5,725 bases of DNA from an uncultured Azospirillum sp. (GCA_902489675.1 CABUAP010000087.1:1-5725), one strand, 5' to 3'. Counted from the stretch's first letter, positions 1 through 5,513 are shown. Notes: generated by a model not told the origin, from the sequence alone. Numbers and translations: made by a program.

Positions 1-16
1 ATTCAACAAGGACTGA
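1..16 (+). CDS. Possible 3' end of an upstream gene (partial)
   Basis: Reading from base 2 gives Phe-Asn-Lys-Asp followed by TGA at 14-16, five bases before the ATG at 22. A gene ending here would explain why the next start codon follows so closely and would put the two in one operon. Only four codons are visible, so nothing can be said about the product. The reading frame of the next gene is also open back to base 1, so this call rests on spacing alone. Confidence 0.3.
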
Positions 17-21
17 GGGCA

Positions 22-1194
22 ATGCGGAAAAAACTCCCCAAACACTTAAGTTACGATTATCAGCTCAAGCTGGAAGAAATGCCGACCAAACACGCAGACC
101 GGATGCCGCTCAAAGTGGTGATGCCGGGCATTATCCTCGGCTTGCTGATGGTTATTCTCGGCTGTGTCGAGCTGGCGGGCGGAATGTATGATCCCGAAGG
201 CTGGGGCTATACGCTTGATGCCGACACCCGCGCCCCGCTGTTCAGCCATACCGCCGTCGACACAGCGTTTATTATCCTCGGGCTGGGCATTGCTATCGGC
301 TCCGTGATATCGCATATCAGGTACAAAAAAATCTTTTTCAACGGCAAAACTTTTTCCGTCGACTTGCGCGGCGTTTTCGGCGAAAACGAACTGTTCCGCG
401 AATTTTTGCGCAATTATGAAGGCGTACGGCTCCGGGTGGAATTTTTCCAGTTCGGTATTTTAAATAAAAACAAATATATTATTGAACTTGAACACCGCGA
501 TCCGCAAAAGAGCATCCCCCTTTATATCTCAACCGACGGCACCGGAATTTATCAGATCTGGTACTATTACGCCAAACGTCTCAGTATGCCGATTATTCTC
601 GATACCGACGAAGGCACGGTGGTTAAAGAAGCGGCGGAACTGGACAAGAGCTTGAAAGAATATCTGTTTGCCAAAGGGTTGATCTCGGTTTATGATGATG
701 CCCCGCAACCTCCGGCAGATATCATTTGTATCAAAAAAGAAGACCGCACCGTCATTAAACCCCGGCGCACTTTTTGGAGTATTCTCAGTCTGCTCGGCGC
801 TTTTTGGCTGTTTTTCTATCTGGTGGTGCTGGCTGCCGCCGCTTTCAATTATCCCCGGGTGGAAAGGATGGTCGGCTCGCCGCTGCAAACCGCGATTATT
901 TTTGCCGCCGCCGCAGCGCTTGCCATATTGTTTATCGGCTTAATGTTAAAAAAAGACAAGATTGTGTTAAAAGACGGGCGTCTGATTTTGGTACGCAAAT
1001 TTCTGTTTTTATCACGCAAAGATTATGCCGACTTGAACCGCATTCGGGACATTCAGGTGGTGTACAATCCCGCAACCGACCGCTATTATCTGGCCGTGAT
1101 TACCGATGACAATATGCTGGCATTCGGCAAATCGATGCCGACGGAAGCCCTGCAATGGGTTCGCGATTTTATTATTTATACCATGACACGCTGA
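22..1194 (+). CDS. Unrecognised four-helix membrane protein with soluble middle and C-terminal domains
   Basis: 390 residues, which I cannot assign to a family. Hydrophobic segments lie at about residues 32-54, 79-99, 251-275 and 287-309. A soluble stretch of about 150 residues (100-250) separates the two helix pairs, and a soluble tail follows at 312-390. The plan therefore reads as two modules, each a helix pair followed by a soluble domain. The tail has alternating hydrophobic strands (KIVLKDGRLILVRKFLFLSR), a basic turn and a closing amphipathic helix, which resembles a small bacterial PH-like fold; this is inference from pattern only. There is no signal peptide or catalytic motif. The ATG at 22 was chosen because AAGGA (8-12) sits nine bases upstream and no other start codon is present upstream in the window. 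The gene probably follows another gene closely and is separated from the yfgM-bamB-der operon by 98 bp with its own promoter, so a shared function is not implied. Confidence 0.85.
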   Translation: MRKKLPKHLSYDYQLKLEEMPTKHADRMPLKVVMPGIILGLLMVILGCVELAGGMYDPEGWGYTLDADTRAPLFSHTAVDTAFIILGLGIAIGSVISHIRYKKIFFNGKTFSVDLRGVFGENELFREFLRNYEGVRLRVEFFQFGILNKNKYIIELEHRDPQKSIPLYISTDGTGIYQIWYYYAKRLSMPIILDTDEGTVVKEAAELDKSLKEYLFAKGLISVYDDAPQPPADIICIKKEDRTVIKPRRTFWSILSLLGAFWLFFYLVVLAAAAFNYPRVERMVGSPLQTAIIFAAAAALAILFIGLMLKKDKIVLKDGRLILVRKFLFLSRKDYADLNRIRDIQVVYNPATDRYYLAVITDDNMLAFGKSMPTEALQWVRDFIIYTMTR

Positions 1195-1235
1195 GCATTT
1201 ATCGGCAGGGGCCGCATATTTTAGTTGCCAAATGC
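1195..1235 (+). terminator. Weak bulged inverted repeat after the membrane-protein gene
   Basis: GCATTT (1195-1200) pairs with AAATGC (1230-1235), and GGCA (1204-1207) pairs with TGCC (1226-1229), with a three-base bulge on the left arm. A nested alternative is CGGC-AGGG-GCCG (1203-1214) followed by CATATTTTAG. There is no clean T tract, so it may be a weak terminator or merely structure over the next promoter, whose -35 box lies in the right arm. Confidence 0.3.
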
Positions 1236-1252
1236 CGTGATTTGTTTATAAC
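1225..1252 (+). promoter_or_regulatory. Sigma70-like promoter of the yfgM-bamB-der operon
   Basis: TTGCCA (1225-1230) and TATAAC (1247-1252) are separated by 16 bp, and each matches the consensus at five of six positions. Transcription would start near 1259, giving a leader of about 35 bases before the ATG at 1293. This is the only good promoter in the 98-bp gap and would let the operon be expressed independently of the preceding gene. It is inferred from sequence only. Confidence 0.5.
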
Positions 1253-1292
1253 TTTGTAACCAAAAGAAAACTTTTAAACGGAAAGTGGAAAT

Positions 1293-1964
1293 ATGAGAGA
1301 AATTGATACCGGCGCACAAGAAGCCTTTATTAAAGAAGTCAACGAAGACCTCAAAAATGAATCTGTCAAAAAAATGTGGGACAAATACGGTCTTTATATC
1401 ATCATTCTGGTGGTCGCCGCCCTAACCGCGGCAGTCAGCTTTGAAACCATCAAAGCCTGGTATGCCAAAAAACTGCAAACCTGGTCAGATTCCTACGCCT
1501 ATGCGCTCAGCCTGCAAAATCAGGGCAAGTACGATGAAAGCATTGACACGTTTGATTATATCGCCGGCAAAGATTATGGTATTTTCTCCGAATTGGCTAA
1601 AATGCAAAAAGCCAATATTTTGCTGGAACAAAAGAAAAATGACGAAGCTTTTGTCCTGATGAACGAAATCATTCAAGACCAATCTTTCAACCAGCAGCTG
1701 CGAGACACGGTTACACTGAAGCTGGCTTCCTATAAACTCGAAAATGCACCGATGGCCGAGATTGAACAGCTTATCGGAGGTATTGCCGCCGACAGCGAAA
1801 ACAGCTGGCAGCCGGCAGCCGGCGAAATGCTGGCACTGGCCAATCTTCGCGACGGCAACAATCAAAAAGCCCGCGAAATCTATGACGGCCTGCTTGCAAA
1901 CGAGAAAACGCCCGAAGTGATGAAAGCACGCATTAAAGATATTATATCCGTTCTGCCGCAATAA
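1293..1964 (+). CDS. YfgM-like membrane-anchored tetratricopeptide-type protein
   Basis: 223 residues. A short charged cytoplasmic N-terminus (FIKEVNEDLKNESVKKMWDKYG) leads into one transmembrane helix at about 34-54. An all-alpha region at 60-220 follows, with TPR-like helix pairs such as SLQNQGKYDESIDTFDYIAG and LRDGNNQKAREIYDGLL. The acidic helix ending in a KxxWDKYG-type motif just before the membrane helix is typical of the TPR_21/YfgM family, and the length fits. In E. coli YfgM is an inner-membrane protein facing the periplasm that associates with SecYEG and PpiD in outer-membrane protein trafficking; the same role here is inferred. It is the first gene of a tight operon, 24 bp before bamB, as in many proteobacteria. 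A GGAAAGTGGA purine run (1280-1289) lies just before the ATG. I leave the symbol blank because alphaproteobacterial members are diverged. Confidence 0.88.
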   Translation: MREIDTGAQEAFIKEVNEDLKNESVKKMWDKYGLYIIILVVAALTAAVSFETIKAWYAKKLQTWSDSYAYALSLQNQGKYDESIDTFDYIAGKDYGIFSELAKMQKANILLEQKKNDEAFVLMNEIIQDQSFNQQLRDTVTLKLASYKLENAPMAEIEQLIGGIAADSENSWQPAAGEMLALANLRDGNNQKAREIYDGLLANEKTPEVMKARIKDIISVLPQ

Positions 1965-1988
1965 CAATTTTATTTTAGAGGTGAACCC

Positions 1989-3314
1989 ATGCGATTACAC
2001 AAAAAAGCTGTCGTTGCCACCATGTGTCTGGCACTGGCCGGATGCGGAATGTTCGGCAAAGAAAGACTGAAAATTGACGGAGAAAGAATCCCGGTTTTAA
2101 GCGAGAAAGAAATAATTGCAGCCGATTATTCTGCCGGCGATATTCAGATTGTGCTGCCCCAGCCGGCCATAAACACCAACTGGTCGCAAAACGGCGGCAA
2201 TGCTTTGCATAACATGGGACATCTGAAAGGCAGCGACGACCTAAAAAAGATGTGGAGCAGCAATTTTGGCAGCGGCAATTCCGACCGCGATTATCTGATT
2301 GCCGCGCCGGTCATGGCTGACAACACGGTCTTTACCATTGATGCCGATGCTATGGTCAGTGCCTTTCGTCAGGGGGACGGCAAACGTTTGTGGAAGCGCC
2401 GGCTGAAACCGCGGCTGCGCGATGACAAGGACGTTTCGTTAAAAGGCGCCGGGCTGGCCTATTATCAGGGTACGGTATATGCGGTTACCGGTTTTGGCGG
2501 CGTGTTCGCGCTTGATCGGGAAAACGGAAAAGTTAAATGGGAATATTTTAGCAAAACCCCGATCCGGATTGCGCCGACAGCCGGCGGCGGCAAAATTTTC
2601 GTACAGACAATCGACAACGTGCTGCTGGCGCTCAATGCGCAGACCGGCAGCGAAATCTGGCGCTATGCCGCACCAAGCGAAGCAACCACCAAAGTGGGCG
2701 GCGCCGTGCCGGCTTACAGCGAATCGGCAGATGTCTTGATCGCAGGCTTTTCCAACGGAGAACTGCGGGCGCTCAAAGCCAGCACCGGCTCGCCGTTGTG
2801 GGGAGATTATCTGGTATCCTCCCGCCGCACCAATTCGCTTGACGACATCAACACCATTCGCGCCAACCCGGTTATTTCCGGCGATATCGTTTTTGCCGCC
2901 GGCAGCAACAATCTGTTGGTGGCCATTGACCTGCGCAGCGGACAACGCGTCTGGGAACGGGAAATCGGCAGCGACAATCAGCCTTGGCTGGCCGGCAAAT
3001 ATCTGTTTGTATTGGCAAACGATGCCCGCCTGATGGCGGTTCAGGCCGACAGCGGTAAAATTGTCTGGGATACAAAGATCCCCGCCGGCAACGATGTTTC
3101 CGACCAAGTCGGCGTCAGTTATGCAGGTCCGCTTTTGATCAACAACCGCTTACTGGTTAATACCTCAAACGGTTACACCTTTTATGTTTCCCCCTATACG
3201 GGAAAAATTCTCGGTTATTTTGAGAACGGCGACGGTTCATCTCTGCCGCCGATCGCGGCCAACACTCAGGTGGTTATCACCACCACCGATGCCGATATTG
3301 TCGCATATAAATAA
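1989..3314 (+). CDS. bamB: Outer membrane protein assembly factor BamB (lipoprotein)
   Basis: 441 residues. A lipoprotein signal peptide ends in the lipobox LAGC with the acylated cysteine at residue 19. Gly follows at +2, so Lol sorting to the outer membrane is expected. A linker leads into an eight-bladed PQQ-type beta-propeller. Repeats ending in the G-x-x-x-W signature are visible near residues 113-139, 162-188, 202-228, 249-275, 300-326 and 338-364. A degenerate one lies at 388-412, and a last strand at 426-441 closes with the N-terminal WSQNGG segment (65-70). BamB scaffolds BamA by binding its POTRA domains. It has no enzymatic activity despite the PQQ-dehydrogenase-like fold. The length is slightly above the roughly 390 residues of E. 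coli BamB. A strong AGAGGTG ribosome site (1977-1983) fixes the start. It lies between the YfgM-like gene and der, a common proteobacterial arrangement that supports the call over a PQQ dehydrogenase. Confidence 0.95.
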   Translation: MRLHKKAVVATMCLALAGCGMFGKERLKIDGERIPVLSEKEIIAADYSAGDIQIVLPQPAINTNWSQNGGNALHNMGHLKGSDDLKKMWSSNFGSGNSDRDYLIAAPVMADNTVFTIDADAMVSAFRQGDGKRLWKRRLKPRLRDDKDVSLKGAGLAYYQGTVYAVTGFGGVFALDRENGKVKWEYFSKTPIRIAPTAGGGKIFVQTIDNVLLALNAQTGSEIWRYAAPSEATTKVGGAVPAYSESADVLIAGFSNGELRALKASTGSPLWGDYLVSSRRTNSLDDINTIRANPVISGDIVFAAGSNNLLVAIDLRSGQRVWEREIGSDNQPWLAGKYLFVLANDARLMAVQADSGKIVWDTKIPAGNDVSDQVGVSYAGPLLINNRLLVNTSNGYTFYVSPYTGKILGYFENGDGSSLPPIAANTQVVITTTDADIVAYK

Positions 3315-3329
3315 GAGGAGTTTGATCTG

Positions 3330-4724
3330 ATGCCGTTAAAAGTTGCCATTATCGGAAGACCGAATGTCGGAAAATCGACATTATTCAACCGATTGGCGGG
3401 AAAAAAGCTGGCCATTGTTCATGATAAGCCCGGAGTTACCCGTGACCGACGGGAAGCCGAAGCGCGTCTGAACGATCTGCCGCTGCTCATTATTGACACT
3501 GCCGGATACGAATATTCCAATGAAGATAATTTGGAAGCGCGGATGTGGGATCAGACCCAAAAAGCAATTGCCGATGCAGACGTCTGCTTATTTCTTTATG
3601 ACGCGCGAGCCGGACTGCAGCCCTATGACGAACATTTTGCCGATATCTTGCGGCGCTCAAACAAACCGGTGGTTTTGCTGGCCAACAAATGCGAGGGCAA
3701 ACAACAGGAAGACAGCCGCTTTGAAGCCTTCAAGCTGGGGTTGGGCGAACCGATCCCCTTTTCGGCAGAACACGGGCTGGGGATGCTTGATCTGTACGAT
3801 GCGCTAAAAGAGCATTATTACCCGGAAAACAAAACACCGGCGAAAAACGAAGATGCGGCCGAAGCTGAAAATATGGATACGGCCGAAGAGGAAGAAGATT
3901 TTGCCAGCAAACGCCCGATACAGGTCGCGATTGTCGGCCGGCCGAATGTCGGGAAATCGACACTTGTCAACGCTTTATTAAAAGATGACCGGATGTTAAC
4001 CGGACCGGAAGCCGGCGTCACCCGCGATGCCATTGCGTCCGATTGGGAATGGCGGGGAAGAAAGTTCAAACTGGTGGATACGGCCGGCTTACGCAAACAA
4101 TCCAAAGTCAGCGACTCGCTGGAAAAAATGTCGGCAGCATCTTCCCGCTACGCTGTCAATATGGCTCAGGTGGTGGTTTTGGTCTTGGATGCAGACGCAG
4201 TGCTTGATAAACAGGATTTGACGATTGCTTCCCGCGTGCTGGACGAAGGACGCGCATTGATCATCGCCGTCAACAAATGGGACATTGCCGATAAAAAAGA
4301 AGCGATTGAACGCCTGAAATATCGTTTGCGGACTTCGCTTACACAAGTCGAAGGAATCCCCACTGTTACCATCTCTGCCCTCAAAAGCGAAGGGCTGGAC
4401 AAACTGATGAGCGCGGTTGTCAAAATTTACACCCGCTGGAACAGCCGGGTACCGACGGCACCGCTCAATAAATGGTTTGCCGATGTGACCGGAAACTATC
4501 CGCCGCCGCTCGGAAAAAACAAGCGTCGGATCAAGCTGAGATACATCACTCAGGCCAAAATTCGTCCACCGTCATTTTTTATATTTTCCAGCAATCCGGA
4601 AGGCCTGCCGGATAGTTATCTGCGTTATTTGACTAACAGCCTGCGCGATACTTTTGATTTTGGCGGCGTGCCGATCCGGATAACCGTGCGCAAAACCGGC
4701 AATCCGTATGCGGATAAGGATTAA
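3330..4724 (+). CDS. der: Ribosome-associated double-GTPase Der (EngA)
   Basis: 464 residues with tandem G domains followed by a KH-like domain, the architecture unique to Der. Domain 1: G1 GRPNVGKS (9-16), G2 threonine in GVTRD (35-39), G3 DTAG (56-59), G4 NKCE (119-122), G5 SAE (145-147). An acidic linker with many Glu and Asp residues runs from about 160 to 193. Domain 2: G1 GRPNVGKS (203-210), GVTRD (229-233), DTAG (250-253), NKWD (315-318), SAL (349-351). The KH-like domain covers about 365-460 and includes the conserved NPEGLPDSYLRYL stretch. Der is an essential GTPase that acts in late 50S subunit maturation. All G motifs are intact, so the protein should be active. The strong AAGAGGAG ribosome site (3313-3320) overlaps the bamB stop codon, which implies translation linked to bamB. 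NKCE in place of NKxD in domain 1 is common in alphaproteobacterial Der, from memory. Confidence 0.98.
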   Translation: MPLKVAIIGRPNVGKSTLFNRLAGKKLAIVHDKPGVTRDRREAEARLNDLPLLIIDTAGYEYSNEDNLEARMWDQTQKAIADADVCLFLYDARAGLQPYDEHFADILRRSNKPVVLLANKCEGKQQEDSRFEAFKLGLGEPIPFSAEHGLGMLDLYDALKEHYYPENKTPAKNEDAAEAENMDTAEEEEDFASKRPIQVAIVGRPNVGKSTLVNALLKDDRMLTGPEAGVTRDAIASDWEWRGRKFKLVDTAGLRKQSKVSDSLEKMSAASSRYAVNMAQVVVLVLDADAVLDKQDLTIASRVLDEGRALIIAVNKWDIADKKEAIERLKYRLRTSLTQVEGIPTVTISALKSEGLDKLMSAVVKIYTRWNSRVPTAPLNKWFADVTGNYPPPLGKNKRRIKLRYITQAKIRPPSFFIFSSNPEGLPDSYLRYLTNSLRDTFDFGGVPIRITVRKTGNPYADKD

Positions 4725-4752
4725 AGACAAAACCCGATTGGGGATGAATAAT
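4724..4752 (+). promoter_or_regulatory. Weak candidate promoter upstream of structured element copy 1
   Basis: AAGACA (4724-4729) and AATAAT (4747-4752) lie 17 bp apart, with four and five matches to the sigma70 boxes. A start near 4759 would produce a short RNA of about 135 bases covering copy 1 and ending at the terminator at 4870-4896. The -35 box begins on the last base of the der stop codon. Read-through from the der operon is an equally good source of the transcript. Confidence 0.25.
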
Positions 4753-4773
4753 TTATTTTTGAGTAAAAAATAA
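4753..4773 (+). other. A/T-only hairpin just after der
   Basis: TTATTTTT (4753-4760) pairs perfectly with AAAAATAA (4766-4773) around the loop GAGTA. The stem is eight pairs, all A-T, and no T tract follows, so it is a poor intrinsic terminator. Its right arm overlaps the 5' strand that would close structured element copy 1, so the two folds would compete. No counterpart exists before copy 2. Confidence 0.4.
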
Positions 4774-4867
4774 GTATCGCCCAGTAAACAGGGGGTATTA
4801 AGGATTTAAGCCTGACGGTTTAACCACGCTTGCTGGTATGGAGCGGTATTTTATGCTTCTTTGGTAT
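4773..4867 (+). ncRNA. Structured RNA-like element, copy 1 (family not recognised)
   Basis: About 95 bases that recur in diverged form at 5415-5513. Visible stems: H1 CCC (4780-4782)/GGG (4791-4793) around the loop AGTAAACA; H2 TTAAGCC (4806-4812)/GGTTTAA (4817-4823) around TGAC; a weak H3 CCA (4824-4826)/TGG (4834-4836) with a seven-base loop; and a closing helix AGTAT (4773-4777)/ATGCT (4853-4857). The strand ATGCT could instead pair with GGTAT at 4863-4867. Relative to copy 2, the closing pair A4773-U4857 becomes G-C, U4775-G4855 becomes C-G, and G4810-U4819 in H2 becomes A-U. These G-U pairs would be A-C mismatches on the other strand, so the plus strand is the likely transcript. Unlike copy 2, it is followed within three bases by an intrinsic terminator. 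It could be a small RNA, the 3' end of the der mRNA, a riboswitch-like leader without a gene, or part of a mobile element. I recognise no Rfam family. Confidence 0.45.
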
Positions 4868-4869
4868 TC

Positions 4870-4896
4870 ACCCCCATTATAATGGGGGTTTTCTGT
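4870..4896 (+). terminator. Strong intrinsic terminator after der and structured element copy 1
   Basis: CCCCCAT (4871-4877) pairs with ATGGGGG (4882-4888) around the loop TATA, and A4870 can pair with U4889. The stem is followed by TTTTCTGT. The 18-base core is a perfect palindrome. It should end both read-through transcripts of the operon and any RNA starting after der. The run CCCCC could alternatively pair with GGGGGT of H1 (4791-4796). Confidence 0.85.
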
Positions 4897-4957
4897 AAGG
4901 AATGTAATAAATATCTTTGTACTTCGCCAAATCAAAAATTCTATAACAAAAGTACTT

Positions 4958-5115
4958 TTATCATCCCGAAAATTACTCTGCTGCCCTCTATTGTCATCCC
5001 GAACATCTCTTTGCTACTCCCCCTCTCTATTGATATCCTAAACTGTCCCTCCTCTATTGTCATCCCAAACCATCCCCCTCTTGTCATCCCGAACTCGTTT
5101 CGGGATCTCATCGGA
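4958..5115 (+). repeat. Degenerate array of TGTCATCCCGAAC-type units, forward orientation
   Basis: Five forward copies of one core are visible: ATCATCCCGAA (4960-4970), TTGTCATCCCGAAC (4991-5004), TTGATATCCTAAAC (5030-5043), TTGTCATCCCAAAC (5057-5070) and TTGTCATCCCGAAC (5081-5094). Steps between the last four are 39, 27 and 24 bases. Spacers are C/T-rich and several units are preceded by CTCTA or CTCT. Only the last unit keeps the full palindrome. The steps are irregular and there are no unique spacers of constant size, so this is not a CRISPR array. It resembles dispersed intergenic palindromes of the REP or RPE type. Confidence 0.75.
5082..5115. repeat. Full palindromic repeat unit with CCCGAA/TTCGGG hairpin
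   Basis: CCCGAA (5088-5093) pairs with TTCGGG (5099-5104) around CTCGT, flanked by TGTCAT on the left and ATCTCATCGGA on the right. Short palindromes reading GTCATCCCGAAC, a loop and TTCGGGATCTC are, from memory, widespread as dispersed intergenic repeats in several bacterial groups, including alphaproteobacteria. This is the best preserved unit here and apparently the parent form of the neighbouring truncated units. Confidence 0.8.
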
Positions 5116-5209
5116 AGGTCGGAAAAGAGGAACAAGGAGAAGGGAGAATGGTGGAGAAGGAAAAAGACGGTAATGAAAGGAGATGCGATGAAGAAATTAG
5201 AGAGCCAAG
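5116..5209. other. Purine-rich spacer between opposed repeat arrays
   Basis: The plus strand is almost entirely A and G across this stretch, in mirror contrast to the C/T-rich region at about 4977-5090. It contains no recognisable gene. The end GAGAGCCAAG (5200-5209) matches the tail GAGAGCCGAG of the 38-base unit that follows, so it includes a decayed unit. Confidence 0.5.
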
Positions 5210-5304
5210 TTTAGGATGACAGGTTGGGGCAGGATGCGAGAGCAGAGTTTAGGATGACAGATTGGGGCAGGATGTGAGAGCCGAGTTTAGGATGACAGAT
5301 TGGG
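5210..5304 (-). repeat. 38-bp tandem repeat, 2.5 copies, inverted relative to the left array
   Basis: Units start with TTTAGGATGACAG at 5210, 5248 and 5286, an exact period of 38. Units 1 and 2 differ at only three positions, and unit 3 keeps 19 bases before diverging. Read on the minus strand the unit gives TGTCATCCTAAACTCG followed closely by CTCTCA. That is the palindromic family unit in opposite orientation with the TTTCGGGA arm deleted. The near identity suggests recent tandem duplication of an already truncated unit. Confidence 0.85.
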
Positions 5305-5342
5305 AAAGCAGTGTAATTTGGTGATGCAAATATAGGGAAGAG

Positions 5343-5377
5343 TGTCAACCCAATCTTATTTCAGGATATCATTGACA
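5343..5377. repeat. Degenerate full-length copy of the palindromic repeat
   Basis: Aligned without gaps to 5082-5115, it matches 24 of the first 32 positions, keeping TGTCA, CCC, TTTC, GGAT and TCAT. Its ends TGTCAA (5343-5348) and TTGACA (5372-5377) are perfect inverted repeats. The inner CCCGAA/TTCGGG stem has decayed. The TTGACA here therefore looks like repeat sequence rather than a promoter box. Confidence 0.6.
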
Positions 5378-5414
5378 AAGAAAACCACGCGCTTAGCTGA
5401 TCGTTTTCATGATA

Positions 5415-5513
5415 GGCATTCCCCAGTAAACCGGGGGCTAAATCAGCTGCAAAACCTGACGGTTTGATCATGTTTATTGGCGTGAAGTGCGGTATTTTAT
5501 GCCGCCTTGGCAT
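5415..5513 (+). ncRNA. Structured RNA-like element, copy 2 (family not recognised)
   Basis: Diverged direct copy of 4773-4867 with the same order of parts at nearly the same spacing. H1 is CCCC (5421-5424)/GGGG (5433-5436) around AGTAAACC. H2 is AAACC (5452-5456)/GGTTT (5461-5465) around TGAC. H3 is weak: TCA (5468-5470)/TGG (5478-5480). The closing helix is GGCAT (5415-5419)/ATGCC (5499-5503). The 14-mer GCGGTATTTTATGC (5489-5502) is identical to copy 1. Here the region can also form a local seven-pair hairpin GCGGTAT/ATGCCGC (5489-5505), or ATGCC/GGCAT (5499-5513); all three share one strand and exclude each other. No terminator follows at once; the next hairpin is at 5560-5584 and suits the opposite strand better. 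Copy 2 has slightly stronger H1 and closing pairs, so it may be the less decayed copy. Confidence 0.45.

Noticed and set aside
46..4423. Many long open frames on both strands inside the four main genes, for example 2439-3107 on the minus strand
   Set aside because: They overlap well-supported genes, lack ribosome sites and protein-family features, and are expected by chance in this composition.
4882..4944. Cysteine-rich stretch FCKECNKYLC that resembles a zinc-binding motif
   Set aside because: It lies inside the accidental frame above, begins in the terminator hairpin and has no supporting protein context.
4861..5214. Open reading frame of 117 codons on the plus strand starting at TTG
   Set aside because: It runs through the terminator stem and then through the palindromic repeats, whose translation gives the recurring IVIPN and VIPNSFRDL words. 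There is no ribosome site, and the composition shifts abruptly between halves. It is an accidental frame.
4958..5304. CRISPR-like array of short repeats
   Set aside because: Steps are irregular (39, 27, 24), the spacers are low-complexity and similar to each other, the units change orientation, and the regular part has no unique spacers at all.
5372..5400. Promoter for copy 2 using the perfect TTGACA at 5372-5377
   Set aside because: At 16-18 bp spacing there is no acceptable -10 box (TAGCTG or AGCTGA), and TTGACA is explained as the end of a degenerate palindromic repeat.
5427..5476. Kissing interaction TAAAC (H1 loop) with GTTTA (H3 loop) in copy 2
   Set aside because: Copy 1 has CGCTTGC in the H3 loop and cannot form it, so it has no comparative support.
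5489..5502. Similarity of GCGGTATTTT to cloning-vector sequence, suggesting contamination
   Set aside because: The match is only about ten bases, occurs in both diverged copies within native context, and nothing else around it looks like vector.
5415..5503. tRNA-like gene, because the fold resembles a cloverleaf
   Set aside because: The arm sizes are wrong, there is no T-loop consensus at the correct place, no seven-pair acceptor stem and no plausible anticodon arm.
4773..5513. Integron attC sites or gene cassettes
   Set aside because: The elements lack the GTTRRRY/RYYYAAC core sites, and no cassette gene lies between them.
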